Shown: positions 26,112 through 35,276 of the stretch, piece by piece
How the letters are laid out: each line of letters begins with the position of its first letter
Position numbering within the stretch: position 1 is the stretch's first letter
Source: Planosporangium mesophilum
Lineage (GTDB): Bacteria; Actinomycetota; Actinomycetes; Mycobacteriales; Micromonosporaceae
Direction of reading: 5' to 3'
DNA: 64,000 nucleotides
Assembly (NCBI RefSeq): GCF_016863255.1
Contig: NZ_BOON01000027.1
Span: 122,572 to 186,571, forward strand
The notes under the pieces: model-generated
What the model saw: only the letters and a program-made list of their open reading frames with translations
Databases searched by the model: none
What the model was told of the DNA's origin: nothing
Made by a program: the position numbers and the translations under genes

Positions 26112-29100
26112 ATGTTCTCGCCAGTCGTCCTTCCGACGCGTACCCGTCGCCGTTCCGCCAGGCGGCCGGTCGCCTTCGGCGCCGCCCTCGCGCTCCTGGC
26201 CAGCCTCCTGGTGGCCTGCACCCCCGGGCAAACGACCCATGGCCGGGGCCGACCCGGGGTGCAGACCGAGGAACCGGTCAAGGGGCGCAACGGTACCGGC
26301 CGGCCCAAGCTCGAAAACCCGGCGGTCAAGGCGAGGGTCAAAGCGCCGGCGGCGGTGGCGTGGCCCAAGGCCGGCGCGGCCGAGGTGACCGTCGACAAGA
26401 AGGCGGCGAGGGCCGGCGCGGCGCCCGCGCAGACCCCGACCACCGCGGGTGGCCTCGCTCTCGGGGTCCGGGTCCCCGAGGCCGGTAGCCGTGCCGTTGC
26501 CGCGCCGGGCGGCAGTGCCCCCGCGCCTACTGCCGACAGCGCCGCCCGCGCCGTCGACGTACCGGCGAAGGTACGGGTGGAGGTGCTGCCCCGCTCGGCG
26601 TCGTCCGCCGCGCGGGTCGACGGTCCGGTGCTGAAGCTGCGCCGGTCGGACACCGGTAGCGCGAACGGCCGGGTGAACGTGAGCCTGAGCTACCGGCAGT
26701 TCGCCGAGGCGTACGGCGGTGACTTCGGCTCCCGGCTGCGGCTGGTCCGGCTGCCCGACTGCGCCCTGACGACGCCGAACCAGCCTGGGTGTACGAAGTG
26801 GACGCCGGTTCCGTCGGTCAACGACACCGAGGCTGACGTGCTGCGCGCCGACGTCGACGCGCCGCCGGCCGGCGGCGGCGACGCGGTCTTTGCGATGGCC
26901 GCCGAGGAATCGTCGTCGCAGGGCAGCTACGGCGCCACCAAGCTGGCCCCGTCGTCGAAGTGGAACGTCGCGCCGTCGTCGGGCGCGTTCAACTGGTCGT
27001 ACCCGCTGCGCGTACCGCCGGTCCCCGGTGGCCAGCTGCCGCAGGTGACGCTGGGCTACTCGTCGCAGACCGTCGACGGCCGCACGGCGGCGACGAACAA
27101 CCAGGGATCGTGGATCGGCGAGGGCTTCAGCTACGAGACCGGCTACATCGAGCGCCGCTACAAGCCCTGCACCGAGGACGGCCACGACAGCAGTGCCGAC
27201 ATGTGCTGGTCCCACGACAACGCCACGATCATGCTGGCCGGCAGCTCCGGCGAGCTGATCAAGGACGCGTCCGGCCGCTGGCGGATGGACAACGACCAGG
27301 ACTGGAAGATCGAGCCGCTCACCGGAGCCGCCAACGGCGACAACGACGGCGAGCACTGGAAGATCACCACGACGGACGGCACCGAGTACTACTTCGGCCT
27401 CAACCGCCTGCCCGGCTGGGCCGGCGGCAACGAGGAGACCAACTCCACCTGGTCGCTGCCGGTCTTCGGTGACGACGCCGACGAGCCGTGCTACAACGCC
27501 ACGTTCGAGAACGCGTACTGCACGCAGGCCTGGCGCTGGAACCTCGACTACGTCCGAGACGTGCGCGACAACGTCGTGTCCTACTACTACGGGCGCGAGG
27601 ACAACTGGTACGCCCGCAGCGCCAAGACCGACGTCAACGGCACCAGGTACCACGCGGGCGGCTACCTCACCAGGATCGACTACGGCGAGCGGCACAACGC
27701 TGTCTACACCACCGACGCGCCGGCCCGGGTCCGGTTCGACGTGGCCGAACGATGCCTGCCCTCCGGAAGCGTGGACTGCGACCCGCAGGACCTCAACAAG
27801 GACACCGCGCCGAGCTGGCCAGACGTGCCGTTCGACCGCCTCTGCGCCGAGAACACCAAGTGCAAGCTCGACCAGGCGGCCCCGTCGTTCTTCACCCGCA
27901 AGCGACTGACGAAGGTCACCACCGAGATCCGGCAGGCGAGCGCTTGGGCGCCGGTGGACTCGTGGACGCTGGACCACTGGTTCACCGACAACGGCGACGG
28001 CAGCAAGACGCTGTGGCTCAACAAGATCACGCACAGGGGTCACGTCGGCGGCGAGTCCGCGATGCCGGCGGTCGAACTGGTCGGCCGGCAGCTACCCAAC
28101 CGCATCGACCGGCCCAACGACAGCATCGCTCAGCTCAACCGGTTCCGGGTGGCCGCGGTCAACACCGATTCCGGCGCGACCATCCAGGTCAACTACGGCC
28201 CGGTCGACTGTGCCGCGGACAGCCTGCCGAAGCCCGGCGCGTCGACGAAGCGGTGCTACCCGGTTATGTGGAATCCGTCCAGCGGTGACCCTGTCACCGA
28301 CTGGTTCCACAAGTACGTGGTCGCGGAGGTCATCGAGACCGACCGCACCACGAAGGCCGACGACATGGTGACCCGGTACGAGTACCTGGGCGACACCGCC
28401 TGGCGCAAGGCCGAGCCGGACGGGCTGACCAACACGAAGTACCTGACCTGGTCGCAGTGGCGCGGCTACGGGAAGGTCCGGGTCACCCGCGGCAACGGCC
28501 AGACCATGACCACCCGCGACGAGCACACGTTCTTCCGCGGCATGCACGACAACCCCCTGCCGTCCGGCGGCACGCAGAACGCGACCGTCACCGACTCGAC
28601 CGGCGGAGTGCACACCGACCTCGACGACTTCGCCGGGCAGGAGCTCGAGACCACCACCTACAACGGCGACGCCGTGGTCGCCAAGTCGATCGCGGTGCCG
28701 TGGCGGCACCAGACCGGCTCGCAGGCCCGCAGCTGGGGCACCATCACCTCGACGTACGTCAAGCCCGGTACCACGCGCAGCTTCACCGCGCTCTCAAGCG
28801 GCGGCTGGCGCGAGACCAAGATGGTCAACACCTACGACACCGCCCACGGGCGGCTCATCGCCGCGGACGACCTGGGCGACGTCGGCACCGCCGCGGACGA
28901 CCTGTGCACCCGCACCGAGTACGCCGACAACCCGGCGAAGTGGATCTGGTCGCTGCCGCAGCGGGCCGAGACGGTGTCGGTGAACTGCGCCGGCACGCCG
29001 GACCGCGCCACCCAGGTGGTCAGCGACACCCGGTCCTGGTACGACGGGCAGGCGTACGGCGTCGCACCGGCGAAGGGCGACGCGACCCGTACCGAGAAGC

Positions 29101-32100
29101 TCGCCGCCCACAACGGCACCACCGCGAGCTATGTGGCCACGGCGGAGACGACCTACGACGAGTGGGGACGGCCGCTGACGGTCAAGGACGCCAAGGGGTC
29201 GGCGACCACGACCGTCTACACCCAGACCTACGGGCTGACCACCAAGAAGGTGGAGACCGGCCCGATGGGCAGCGCCTGGACGACCACCACCGAGTACGCC
29301 CCGGCCTGGGGCCAGCCGACCGCGCAGATCGACCCGAACAGCAAGCGCGGCGACATGGTCTACGACCCGCTGGGCCGGCTCGTCAGCGTGTGGCTGCCGG
29401 ACCGCTCCAAGTCCGGCGGTGTCACGCCCAGCATCAAGTACACGTACGTGATGCGCAACGCCGGTGATCCGGTCGCGGTGAAGACAGAGAAGATCCGCGA
29501 CGACGGCACGTACGGTGTGCAGTGGGAGCTCTACGACGGCCACCTGCGCCCGCGCCAGGTGCAGAGCGAGGGGCCGGAGGGCGGCCGGCTGGTCGCCGAC
29601 ACGTTCTACACGCCGACCGGCCAGATCAAGAAGACCAACGACACGTATTACGCCGCCGGCGCACCGAGTGACATCCTGCTCACGGTCAACAACGGCGACG
29701 TCAACGGGCAGACCGTCCACGAGTACGACGGCGCCGACCGGCCGGTAACGGAGATCTTCGCCGTCGCCGGCGACGAGCGCTGGCGGACCACCACCACCTA
29801 CAGCGGCGACCGTACGCACGTCGACCCGCCGGCCGGCGGCGTGGCCACCACCACCATCATCGATGCGCGCGGCAGGACCACGGCGCTGCGCCGGTACAAG
29901 AGCGGCAGCCCGACCGGCGAGTACGAGGAGACCACGTACAGCTGGACGCCGGCCGGGCAGATGGCCACGCTGACCGACCCGGCCGGCAACCAGTGGAGCT
30001 GGAAGTACGACGTCCGGGGCCGCAAGGTGGTCACCAACGATCCGGACGCCGGCACGACCACTTCCACGTACGACGACCTGGACCGGCAGGAGACGTCGAC
30101 CGACGCGCGCGGCCAGCTGCTCACCACCGTCTACGACAAGATCGGCCGCAAGACCGACCTGTACGCCGGCACGGCCGCGACCGGTACCAAGCTCGCCAAC
30201 TGGCGCTACGACACCGTCGCCAAGGGACAGCTCTACTCGGCGGCCCGGTATGTGGACGGTAAGACGTACGGCGTCGTCTACAAGAGCCTCGACGACGCCT
30301 ACCGGGTCAAGTCCGTGGTCTACTCCATCCCATCGGTGTCCGGAATGGAGAAACTGGCCGGACAGTACGAGTTCACCACCACGTACAACCGGGACGGCTC
30401 GCTCCAGGGCCGGGGACTGCCGGCCATCGGCGGGCTACCGGCCGAGGGCCTCGTCTACAAATACGACGACCTGCAGCGACCGAAGACGCTGGCCGGGCAG
30501 ACGTCGGTCGTCACCGACGCCAAGTACGGCCAGACCGGCGACCTGCTGCAGGTGGAGCTGAGCACCGGGGCCAAGAAGGCCTGGCTGACCTGGACGTACG
30601 AGAAGGGCACGAAGCGCCTGTCCAGCTCCCGGCTCGACCGGGAAGGCGCGGCGGCGATCGACATCCACGCGCGGTACAGCTATGACCCGGCAGGCAACGT
30701 CCTGTCCATCAAGGACACCCCGGCCGGCGGGCAGCGCGACATCCAGTGCTTCGACTACGACGCGTCACGGCGGATGGCCCAGGCCTGGACCACCGACCGG
30801 GTTGCCGACGACGAGTGCGCCGGCGGCCCGGAGGTCACGGGCGTGTCGGGTCCCGCGCCGTACCACCACAGCTACGAGTACGACGTGACCGGCGGCCGCA
30901 GCAAGGAGACGGTCCACGGCGTAAACGGCGCGGCGGACGTCGTCCGCGACTACCAGTACCCGACCGGCGCGGCGCGCGGGCACGACCTGTCCGGCGTCGT
31001 CGAGCACACCGCGGGCGGCGACCGGCTCCACACCTACAAGTACGACGAGGCCGGCAACACGATCGAGCGGGACCGGGTGGGCGTGAAGCAGACGCTCTCC
31101 TGGGATGCCGAAGGGCACCTCGCCACGGTCACCGAGGGATCCACGTCGGCGCAGTACACGTACGACGCCGACGGGGCCCGGCTGCTGCGCAAGGACGCCA
31201 ACAGCATCACCCTCTACATGGGCGACCACGAGCTGAAGCTCGACCGCGCCACCGACACGGTGCGGGGGACCCGGTTCTACTCGTTCGGCGGGCAGACCGT
31301 GGCGGTCCGCGAGGCGGGAGAGGTGAAGTTCCTCGCCTCCGATCACCAGGGCACCCAGAGCGCCGTGGTGGACGCGACGACCGGCACGATCACCCGTCGA
31401 CGGATGACACCGTTCGGCGCGCCACGCGGCACCACGCCGTCGAGCTGGCCCGCGGACAAGGGCTTCGTCGGCGGTACGCAGGACGCCGTCACCGGCCTGA
31501 CCCGGCTCGGCGCCCGCGAGTACGACCCGACGCTCGGCCGGTTCATGTCACCGGATCCGGTGTTCGTGTCCGACGACCCGACGCAGTTCAACGGCTACCA
31601 GTACGGGCGCAACAACCCAGCGACCTACAGCGACCCGACCGGTACCCGCCTGCCGGACGAGGACGTCATCGCGATGCGAGCGGCCGGCTACGACCGCTAC
31701 GGCAACCCGTTGCGGACGGCAGCGCCGACCACGCCGCAGCCACCGGCCGAGGACCTGCGGCTGAAAGAGGCGCGGGCGAAGGCCGAGCATGCCAAGCAGC
31801 AGCTCATCAACGCGGCGAAGGCGCTCGGCAAGGTCGCCATGGACGAGCTGGGCATCACCGCGGCCCTGGACTGCCTCACCACCGGCGACCTCGGCGCGTG
31901 CGGCGAGACGGTCCTCAACATCGCCAGCAGCTTTGTCGGCGGCCTGGCCGGCAAGCTCGCCTCCAAGTACGGCGCGCCGTGGAAGTGGAAGAAGGCGTAC
32001 GAGCTCGGCCAGAAGATCTGGGACCTCGGTGCCAAGCTCGTCGACGGCATCCGGGACTGGTTCAAGAACACCAAGCTCGTCAAAGCACTGAGCAAGGGCT

Positions 32101-32942
32101 GCAACAGCTTCGTGCCCGGCGCTCTGGTCGTCCTCGCGAGCGGGGAGAAGAAGAGGATCGACGACGTCGACGTGGGCGACGTGGTCCTCGCGACGGATCC
32201 CGTGACCGGCCACACCGTGCCGAAGACGGTCGTGGCCACCATCATCGGCAAGGGCTCGAAGAACCTCGTCGAGATCACCGTCGACACCGACGGTGACAGC
32301 GGCGACCGGACCGGCGTCGTGACGTCCACCGACAAGCACCCTTTCTGGCTTCCCGAGCAGCAGAAGTGGGTCGACGCGGTCGACCTGAAGGCCGGCCAGT
32401 CGCTCAGGACCTCCAGCGGCGAGGTGGTGCGGATCCTCGAGATCCGGACCTGGTCGCAGGCGGCGACCGTCTACAACCTCACCGTCGCGGACATCCATAC
32501 GTACTATGTACTCGCCGGCGACGAGCCGGTACTCGTACACAACTGCGGTGACGACGGGCCAGGGCATACCGTCGATGTCGCGGTCTCGAATTCCGAGGGA
32601 CCTCGTGTCGAGTACTCCGTCCGTAGTGGTCAGATGACTCCAGAAGAAGCATCGTTGGGAAAGGGCTATAACTCCCAGGCTGCGACTCACACTGAGAACC
32701 GCGTTTCCCGGATGTCCGGTGCATCCGCAGGTCGAAACCCCATTCCGGATGACCCCTACTCCGGTCTCATTCCAGTTGAACGAGGGGAGAATGTTACCAT
32801 CAGCGGCCAACTTCCCCCATGTTCGCGGTGCAGGGGGGCGATGAACCGAATGGTCGACGAGCTTGGGGTGAGTGTCACATATGAATATGATGGGCCGAAG
32901 GGTTCTGGCACTTGGAACGCTACTGGGCGAAGGGGGCGGTAG
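26112..32942 (+). CDS. Rhs polymorphic toxin lipoprotein: HINT domain and deaminase-like toxin tip
   Basis: A 2276-residue Rhs toxin. ATG 26112 follows GGTGGAG; the signal ends in the lipobox SLLVAC, so it is probably lipid-anchored. Order: low-complexity linker to about 200; SpvB-like segment (NWSYPLRVPPVPGGQLPQVT, near 295); YD repeats about 1080-1840; Rhs core end (LGRFMSPDP, near 1810); linker; HINT domain 1997-2144 with its first Cys in GCNSFVPG, TDKH as the TxxH block and a terminal HN before Cys2145. The last 132 residues carry HTE (2193-2195) and PCSRC (2236-2240), the zinc-binding HxE and PCxxC pair of cytidine-deaminase-fold toxins. The HINT domain should release the tip by self-cleavage. 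DNA from about 32560 is visibly richer in A/T, suggesting a swapped-in toxin/immunity cassette. Confidence 0.9.
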   Translation: MFSPVVLPTRTRRRSARRPVAFGAALALLASLLVACTPGQTTHGRGRPGVQTEEPVKGRNGTGRPKLENPAVKARVKAPAAVAWPKAGAAEVTVDKKAARAGAAPAQTPTTAGGLALGVRVPEAGSRAVAAPGGSAPAPTADSAARAVDVPAKVRVEVLPRSASSAARVDGPVLKLRRSDTGSANGRVNVSLSYRQFAEAYGGDFGSRLRLVRLPDCALTTPNQPGCTKWTPVPSVNDTEADVLRADVDAPPAGGGDAVFAMAAEESSSQGSYGATKLAPSSKWNVAPSSGAFNWSYPLRVPPVPGGQLPQVTLGYSSQTVDGRTAATNNQGSWIGEGFSYETGYIERRYKPCTEDGHDSSADMCWSHDNATIMLAGSSGELIKDASGRWRMDNDQDWKIEPLTGAANGDNDGEHWKITTTDGTEYYFGLNRLPGWAGGNEETNSTWSLPVFGDDADEPCYNATFENAYCTQAWRWNLDYVRDVRDNVVSYYYGREDNWYARSAKTDVNGTRYHAGGYLTRIDYGERHNAVYTTDAPARVRFDVAERCLPSGSVDCDPQDLNKDTAPSWPDVPFDRLCAENTKCKLDQAAPSFFTRKRLTKVTTEIRQASAWAPVDSWTLDHWFTDNGDGSKTLWLNKITHRGHVGGESAMPAVELVGRQLPNRIDRPNDSIAQLNRFRVAAVNTDSGATIQVNYGPVDCAADSLPKPGASTKRCYPVMWNPSSGDPVTDWFHKYVVAEVIETDRTTKADDMVTRYEYLGDTAWRKAEPDGLTNTKYLTWSQWRGYGKVRVTRGNGQTMTTRDEHTFFRGMHDNPLPSGGTQNATVTDSTGGVHTDLDDFAGQELETTTYNGDAVVAKSIAVPWRHQTGSQARSWGTITSTYVKPGTTRSFTALSSGGWRETKMVNTYDTAHGRLIAADDLGDVGTAADDLCTRTEYADNPAKWIWSLPQRAETVSVNCAGTPDRATQVVSDTRSWYDGQAYGVAPAKGDATRTEKLAAHNGTTASYVATAETTYDEWGRPLTVKDAKGSATTTVYTQTYGLTTKKVETGPMGSAWTTTTEYAPAWGQPTAQIDPNSKRGDMVYDPLGRLVSVWLPDRSKSGGVTPSIKYTYVMRNAGDPVAVKTEKIRDDGTYGVQWELYDGHLRPRQVQSEGPEGGRLVADTFYTPTGQIKKTNDTYYAAGAPSDILLTVNNGDVNGQTVHEYDGADRPVTEIFAVAGDERWRTTTTYSGDRTHVDPPAGGVATTTIIDARGRTTALRRYKSGSPTGEYEETTYSWTPAGQMATLTDPAGNQWSWKYDVRGRKVVTNDPDAGTTTSTYDDLDRQETSTDARGQLLTTVYDKIGRKTDLYAGTAATGTKLANWRYDTVAKGQLYSAARYVDGKTYGVVYKSLDDAYRVKSVVYSIPSVSGMEKLAGQYEFTTTYNRDGSLQGRGLPAIGGLPAEGLVYKYDDLQRPKTLAGQTSVVTDAKYGQTGDLLQVELSTGAKKAWLTWTYEKGTKRLSSSRLDREGAAAIDIHARYSYDPAGNVLSIKDTPAGGQRDIQCFDYDASRRMAQAWTTDRVADDECAGGPEVTGVSGPAPYHHSYEYDVTGGRSKETVHGVNGAADVVRDYQYPTGAARGHDLSGVVEHTAGGDRLHTYKYDEAGNTIERDRVGVKQTLSWDAEGHLATVTEGSTSAQYTYDADGARLLRKDANSITLYMGDHELKLDRATDTVRGTRFYSFGGQTVAVREAGEVKFLASDHQGTQSAVVDATTGTITRRRMTPFGAPRGTTPSSWPADKGFVGGTQDAVTGLTRLGAREYDPTLGRFMSPDPVFVSDDPTQFNGYQYGRNNPATYSDPTGTRLPDEDVIAMRAAGYDRYGNPLRTAAPTTPQPPAEDLRLKEARAKAEHAKQQLINAAKALGKVAMDELGITAALDCLTTGDLGACGETVLNIASSFVGGLAGKLASKYGAPWKWKKAYELGQKIWDLGAKLVDGIRDWFKNTKLVKALSKGCNSFVPGALVVLASGEKKRIDDVDVGDVVLATDPVTGHTVPKTVVATIIGKGSKNLVEITVDTDGDSGDRTGVVTSTDKHPFWLPEQQKWVDAVDLKAGQSLRTSSGEVVRILEIRTWSQAATVYNLTVADIHTYYVLAGDEPVLVHNCGDDGPGHTVDVAVSNSEGPRVEYSVRSGQMTPEEASLGKGYNSQAATHTENRVSRMSGASAGRNPIPDDPYSGLIPVERGENVTISGQLPPCSRCRGAMNRMVDELGVSVTYEYDGPKGSGTWNATGRRGR

Positions 32943-32945
32943 TCG

Positions 32946-33353
32946 ATGACAACTCAACTGACCGCACGTGCAATGGGCGGTGAACAGGACGATGATGACG
33001 AAGTCCTGGAAGCTGGATTCTCGGAATTTGAAGACGGCACCGGATTTGCCCTGCTCTTTCAGCGCCCAACCTATGAGCCAAATGAACAAGAAACCGAGCT
33101 GGGATGGGACACCTACTGTCTCACTACCGGTGATGGAAAGACCCACTACGGTGGTTTGGAGGCTGTAGCGCTGGAAGGTGCTCGACTGAGCATCAAACTG
33201 AAGCCGGGCGCTGCTGACATCCTAGGCCTCGATCGGGACATCGAAGTTGACCTGCAAGTTGATGACGACTCGCTTCGCCGATTTGGTGAGGTGTTCCCGA
33301 GGGTAGTGACGTGGGGGCGGGCTGAGGAAGTACCGACTATTTCTGGATTCTAA
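32946..33353 (+). CDS. Imm10-like immunity protein
   Basis: A 135-residue acidic cytoplasmic protein starting 3 bases after the toxin stop, with AAGGGGG upstream of the ATG. The block LGWDTYCLTTGDGKTHYGGL and the following LSIKLKPGAADILGLD match the Imm10 family, which is repeatedly found beside deaminase toxins. It would bind and neutralise the HxE/PCxxC tip of the preceding Rhs protein. The coupling to the toxin gene and the shared lower GC content support a toxin-immunity pair. The assignment is from pattern only. Confidence 0.8.
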   Translation: MTTQLTARAMGGEQDDDDEVLEAGFSEFEDGTGFALLFQRPTYEPNEQETELGWDTYCLTTGDGKTHYGGLEAVALEGARLSIKLKPGAADILGLDRDIEVDLQVDDDSLRRFGEVFPRVVTWGRAEEVPTISGF

Positions 33354-33415
33354 TGTAATAGTCGTTTCGTGACTTGCTCCGAAATGGCTACGTTGCATGG
33401 GTGCAAGGAGTAGGG

Positions 33416-33871
33416 ATGGATTTGGTCCTCGGCCCACTCCGTGCGGCCGGTCCCATCAGGATTGGCATGCCCTTCGCGGAGGCTGAACGCGTACTCCACT
33501 CGCTCGAGGGATATCGGCCACCCGCGCCAGGCGAGCGTGTTAATGCTGGCTTTGCCGACTTCGAGTCGGGGCTGTCGGTATCTGTGGGGCGTGGCCGAGA
33601 CGGAAATGTGGAGGCCGTGGAGGTGTACGGGCCGAGCCGCGATGTCACCGTTCTTTACCGTGACATCGCAGTTTTCGACTTTCCGGCTGAAGAGGTAATA
33701 CGTCGACTTTCGGAGATTGCGCCGATCCAAGTCGAAGACGACGGCATGCGGGTGCTCGCGCCGGAACTCCTCCTCTCGTTGTGGCGGTCGGTGCTGCCAG
33801 AGGGGCCAGATGACGAGGATGGTAGATATTTCGAGGCGGCTCTTGTTGCCGTTCCCGGCTATTACGGATAG
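33416..33871 (+). CDS. Hypothetical protein, possible additional immunity protein
   Basis: A 151-residue acidic protein with no membrane segment; no family was recognised. It begins MDLVLGPLRAAGPIRIGMPF and contains FADFESGLSVSVGRGRDGNV. ATG 33416 was chosen over the longer frame because AAGGAG lies 8 bases upstream. Its size, acidity and place 62 bases after the Imm10-like gene fit the immunity arrays that build up behind Rhs toxins. No direct evidence ties it to a toxin. Confidence 0.6.
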   Translation: MDLVLGPLRAAGPIRIGMPFAEAERVLHSLEGYRPPAPGERVNAGFADFESGLSVSVGRGRDGNVEAVEVYGPSRDVTVLYRDIAVFDFPAEEVIRRLSEIAPIQVEDDGMRVLAPELLLSLWRSVLPEGPDDEDGRYFEAALVAVPGYYG

Positions 33872-34578
33872 TGTCCGGATCGGCTGTTGCGGCTATTCGG
33901 GCTTAGTTTCTCCGATTGATAATGCGATCCACCGTTCGGGGGCTTGCATAAGGTGGGGTTGGTGTCGTGGCTACGGAGGGTGGCGGGCACTTGTGCAAGG
34001 TGCTCGTTGTTTGCCTCCGTTGCCGTCGCCGTGGCCGTCAAAGTGCGGCGGGGTCGGACTGCCCCGTCCCCGGATAGGTGCTGAGGTCCTCGTTGCCCGG
34101 CCGGGGTCAAGGGTGGCCGTAGGCCATCGGCGTAGCCGACGCGAAGCGCCCTTGACGCCGGCCGAGTGGCGAGGAGAGTCAGGCGTCGGGGGACGCCCAT
34201 CGCAACCACCGCGCCGACGGTCCGCGACTCGCGCTACGGCCCGGCGTGCCAGTTGCGCCGCGCGTTCAGCTTGCCACCGGCCGGCTGCCGGCCCACCCAG
34301 ATCAGCTGCCCTCGGCGCTGCCCATCCGTCGGCGGCCCTGAGGGCTTTCTGCTATCCGCGCCAGACGGCGGGCGTTCGGCGTACCGCCGCGGAGCGACAG
34401 CGGCAGCGGCGGCCAGGCGCCCAGCCGGCGGCGCGTGCGGCCCGTTCCGGGCCGCCTTGATTTCGTGAAGCAGTTTTGGACCAGCTGCCCGCGTAGCGTC
34501 TTCTCCTGGGAGCTGTTCGGGTTCCTCCTTGCTGTGTCCTGACGACCCAGCGGCATACTTCGCACGAGAGGCCGCTCG
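33872..34578. other. Long noncoding stretch between immunity genes
   Basis: Some 700 bases without a gene I can support; the open frames here have no protein-like composition. It contains GTTGCCGTCGCCGTGGCCGTCA-type repeats near 34018-34045, related to repeats at 35080-35105, and the cloverleaf-forming segment at 34098-34164. The right part (34200-34470) is Arg/Ala-rich in every frame and looks like decayed coding DNA. Confidence 0.5.
34098..34164. repeat. 67-base segment able to fold into a perfect cloverleaf
   Basis: An outer stem pairs 34098-34113 with 34149-34164 (CGGCCGGGGTCAAGGG with CCCTTGACGCCGGCCG; 15 of 16 pairs, one G-G mismatch). It encloses three contiguous hairpins: TGGCC-GTA-GGCCA (34114-34126), TCGGC-GTA-GCCGA (34127-34139) and CGC-GAA-GCG (34140-34148). 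Every base of the interior is used, with no unpaired base at the junction. Such a structure could act as a single-strand cruciform (a mobilisation or replication origin, or a transposon end) or as a structured RNA. Strand and function are unknown. Confidence 0.7.
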
Positions 34579-34989
34579 ATGACGGCAGGTGATGCGAGCT
34601 TCGCTCGGGTGTTCGCGCAGTTCATGCGCGACACGGGACGCTGGCGGGACTGCGAGCCCGAGGCGCTTCTGGCGCGATGGTCGATATTCGTGGAGTCCTG
34701 TATCCGTAGCTATGAAGGTGACGCTGAGGATTACTTCAACGACTTGACTGCGCGTGATGGCCTGGAGCGCGCGTTGCGAGAGCCTATACTTGCTCGTTTT
34801 CCTGAGCTGGATGACCTGCGGCGAGCAGTTCTAGAGATAGATGCAAAGTTCCGTAAGATCCTGCGCCCCGATGTCTTTCTGGGAGCTTCCGGGCAGGAAT
34901 GGTGGAATCGTGGAATCGTGAGTTACGCTGGCGTGCGTCTGGTTGAAGAATTGGGTCAGACTTACGGTGCCAACATCGACCGAGTGTGA
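34579..34989 (+). CDS. Hypothetical protein, possible orphan immunity protein
   Basis: A 136-residue, mostly helical, acidic soluble protein (MTAGDASFARVFAQFMRDTG; SIFVESCIRSYEGDAEDYFN). No family was recognised. Its codon use (ATA, AGT, CGT, TTT) is more A/T-tolerant than the catabolic genes and resembles the toxin-tip region. It lies in the toxin island between other immunity-like genes, so an orphan immunity role is a reasonable guess. No ribosome binding site stands out before ATG 34579. Confidence 0.55.
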   Translation: MTAGDASFARVFAQFMRDTGRWRDCEPEALLARWSIFVESCIRSYEGDAEDYFNDLTARDGLERALREPILARFPELDDLRRAVLEIDAKFRKILRPDVFLGASGQEWWNRGIVSYAGVRLVEELGQTYGANIDRV

Positions 34990-35276
34990 AAAAGGGCTGG
35001 TGTCACCGTGGTGATTCTCGTTGCGGAGTGTGTCTCCGCCGTTGCGGTGGGTGCTGAAGGGCGTGGCCGTTCGTCTGCGTTGCCGTCATGGTTGCCGTCA
35101 GGCGTGACAATGCATCGACGGTTCACAATATAGAGCTTCGTCCATTGACGACCCCATGATTCCGACGTTGAGGGTCGGGCTCCGGTTGATGCGTTCCTGA
35201 TCAGCGTCGATTGATCCCCAACACGTCCGGCTGGACGATCTTGAGTTCTTGGGATGGTGAGGTGCCTGTACCGACT
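34990..35276. other. Noncoding stretch with short GTTGCCGTCA repeats
   Basis: No gene is seen. GTTGCCGTCA occurs twice within 35080-35105, and related copies lie near 34020-34045 on the other side of the 136-residue gene. Similar GTTGCCGTCA runs are familiar from regions beside integrase genes of actinobacterial elements, but no integrase is present here. Confidence 0.4.
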
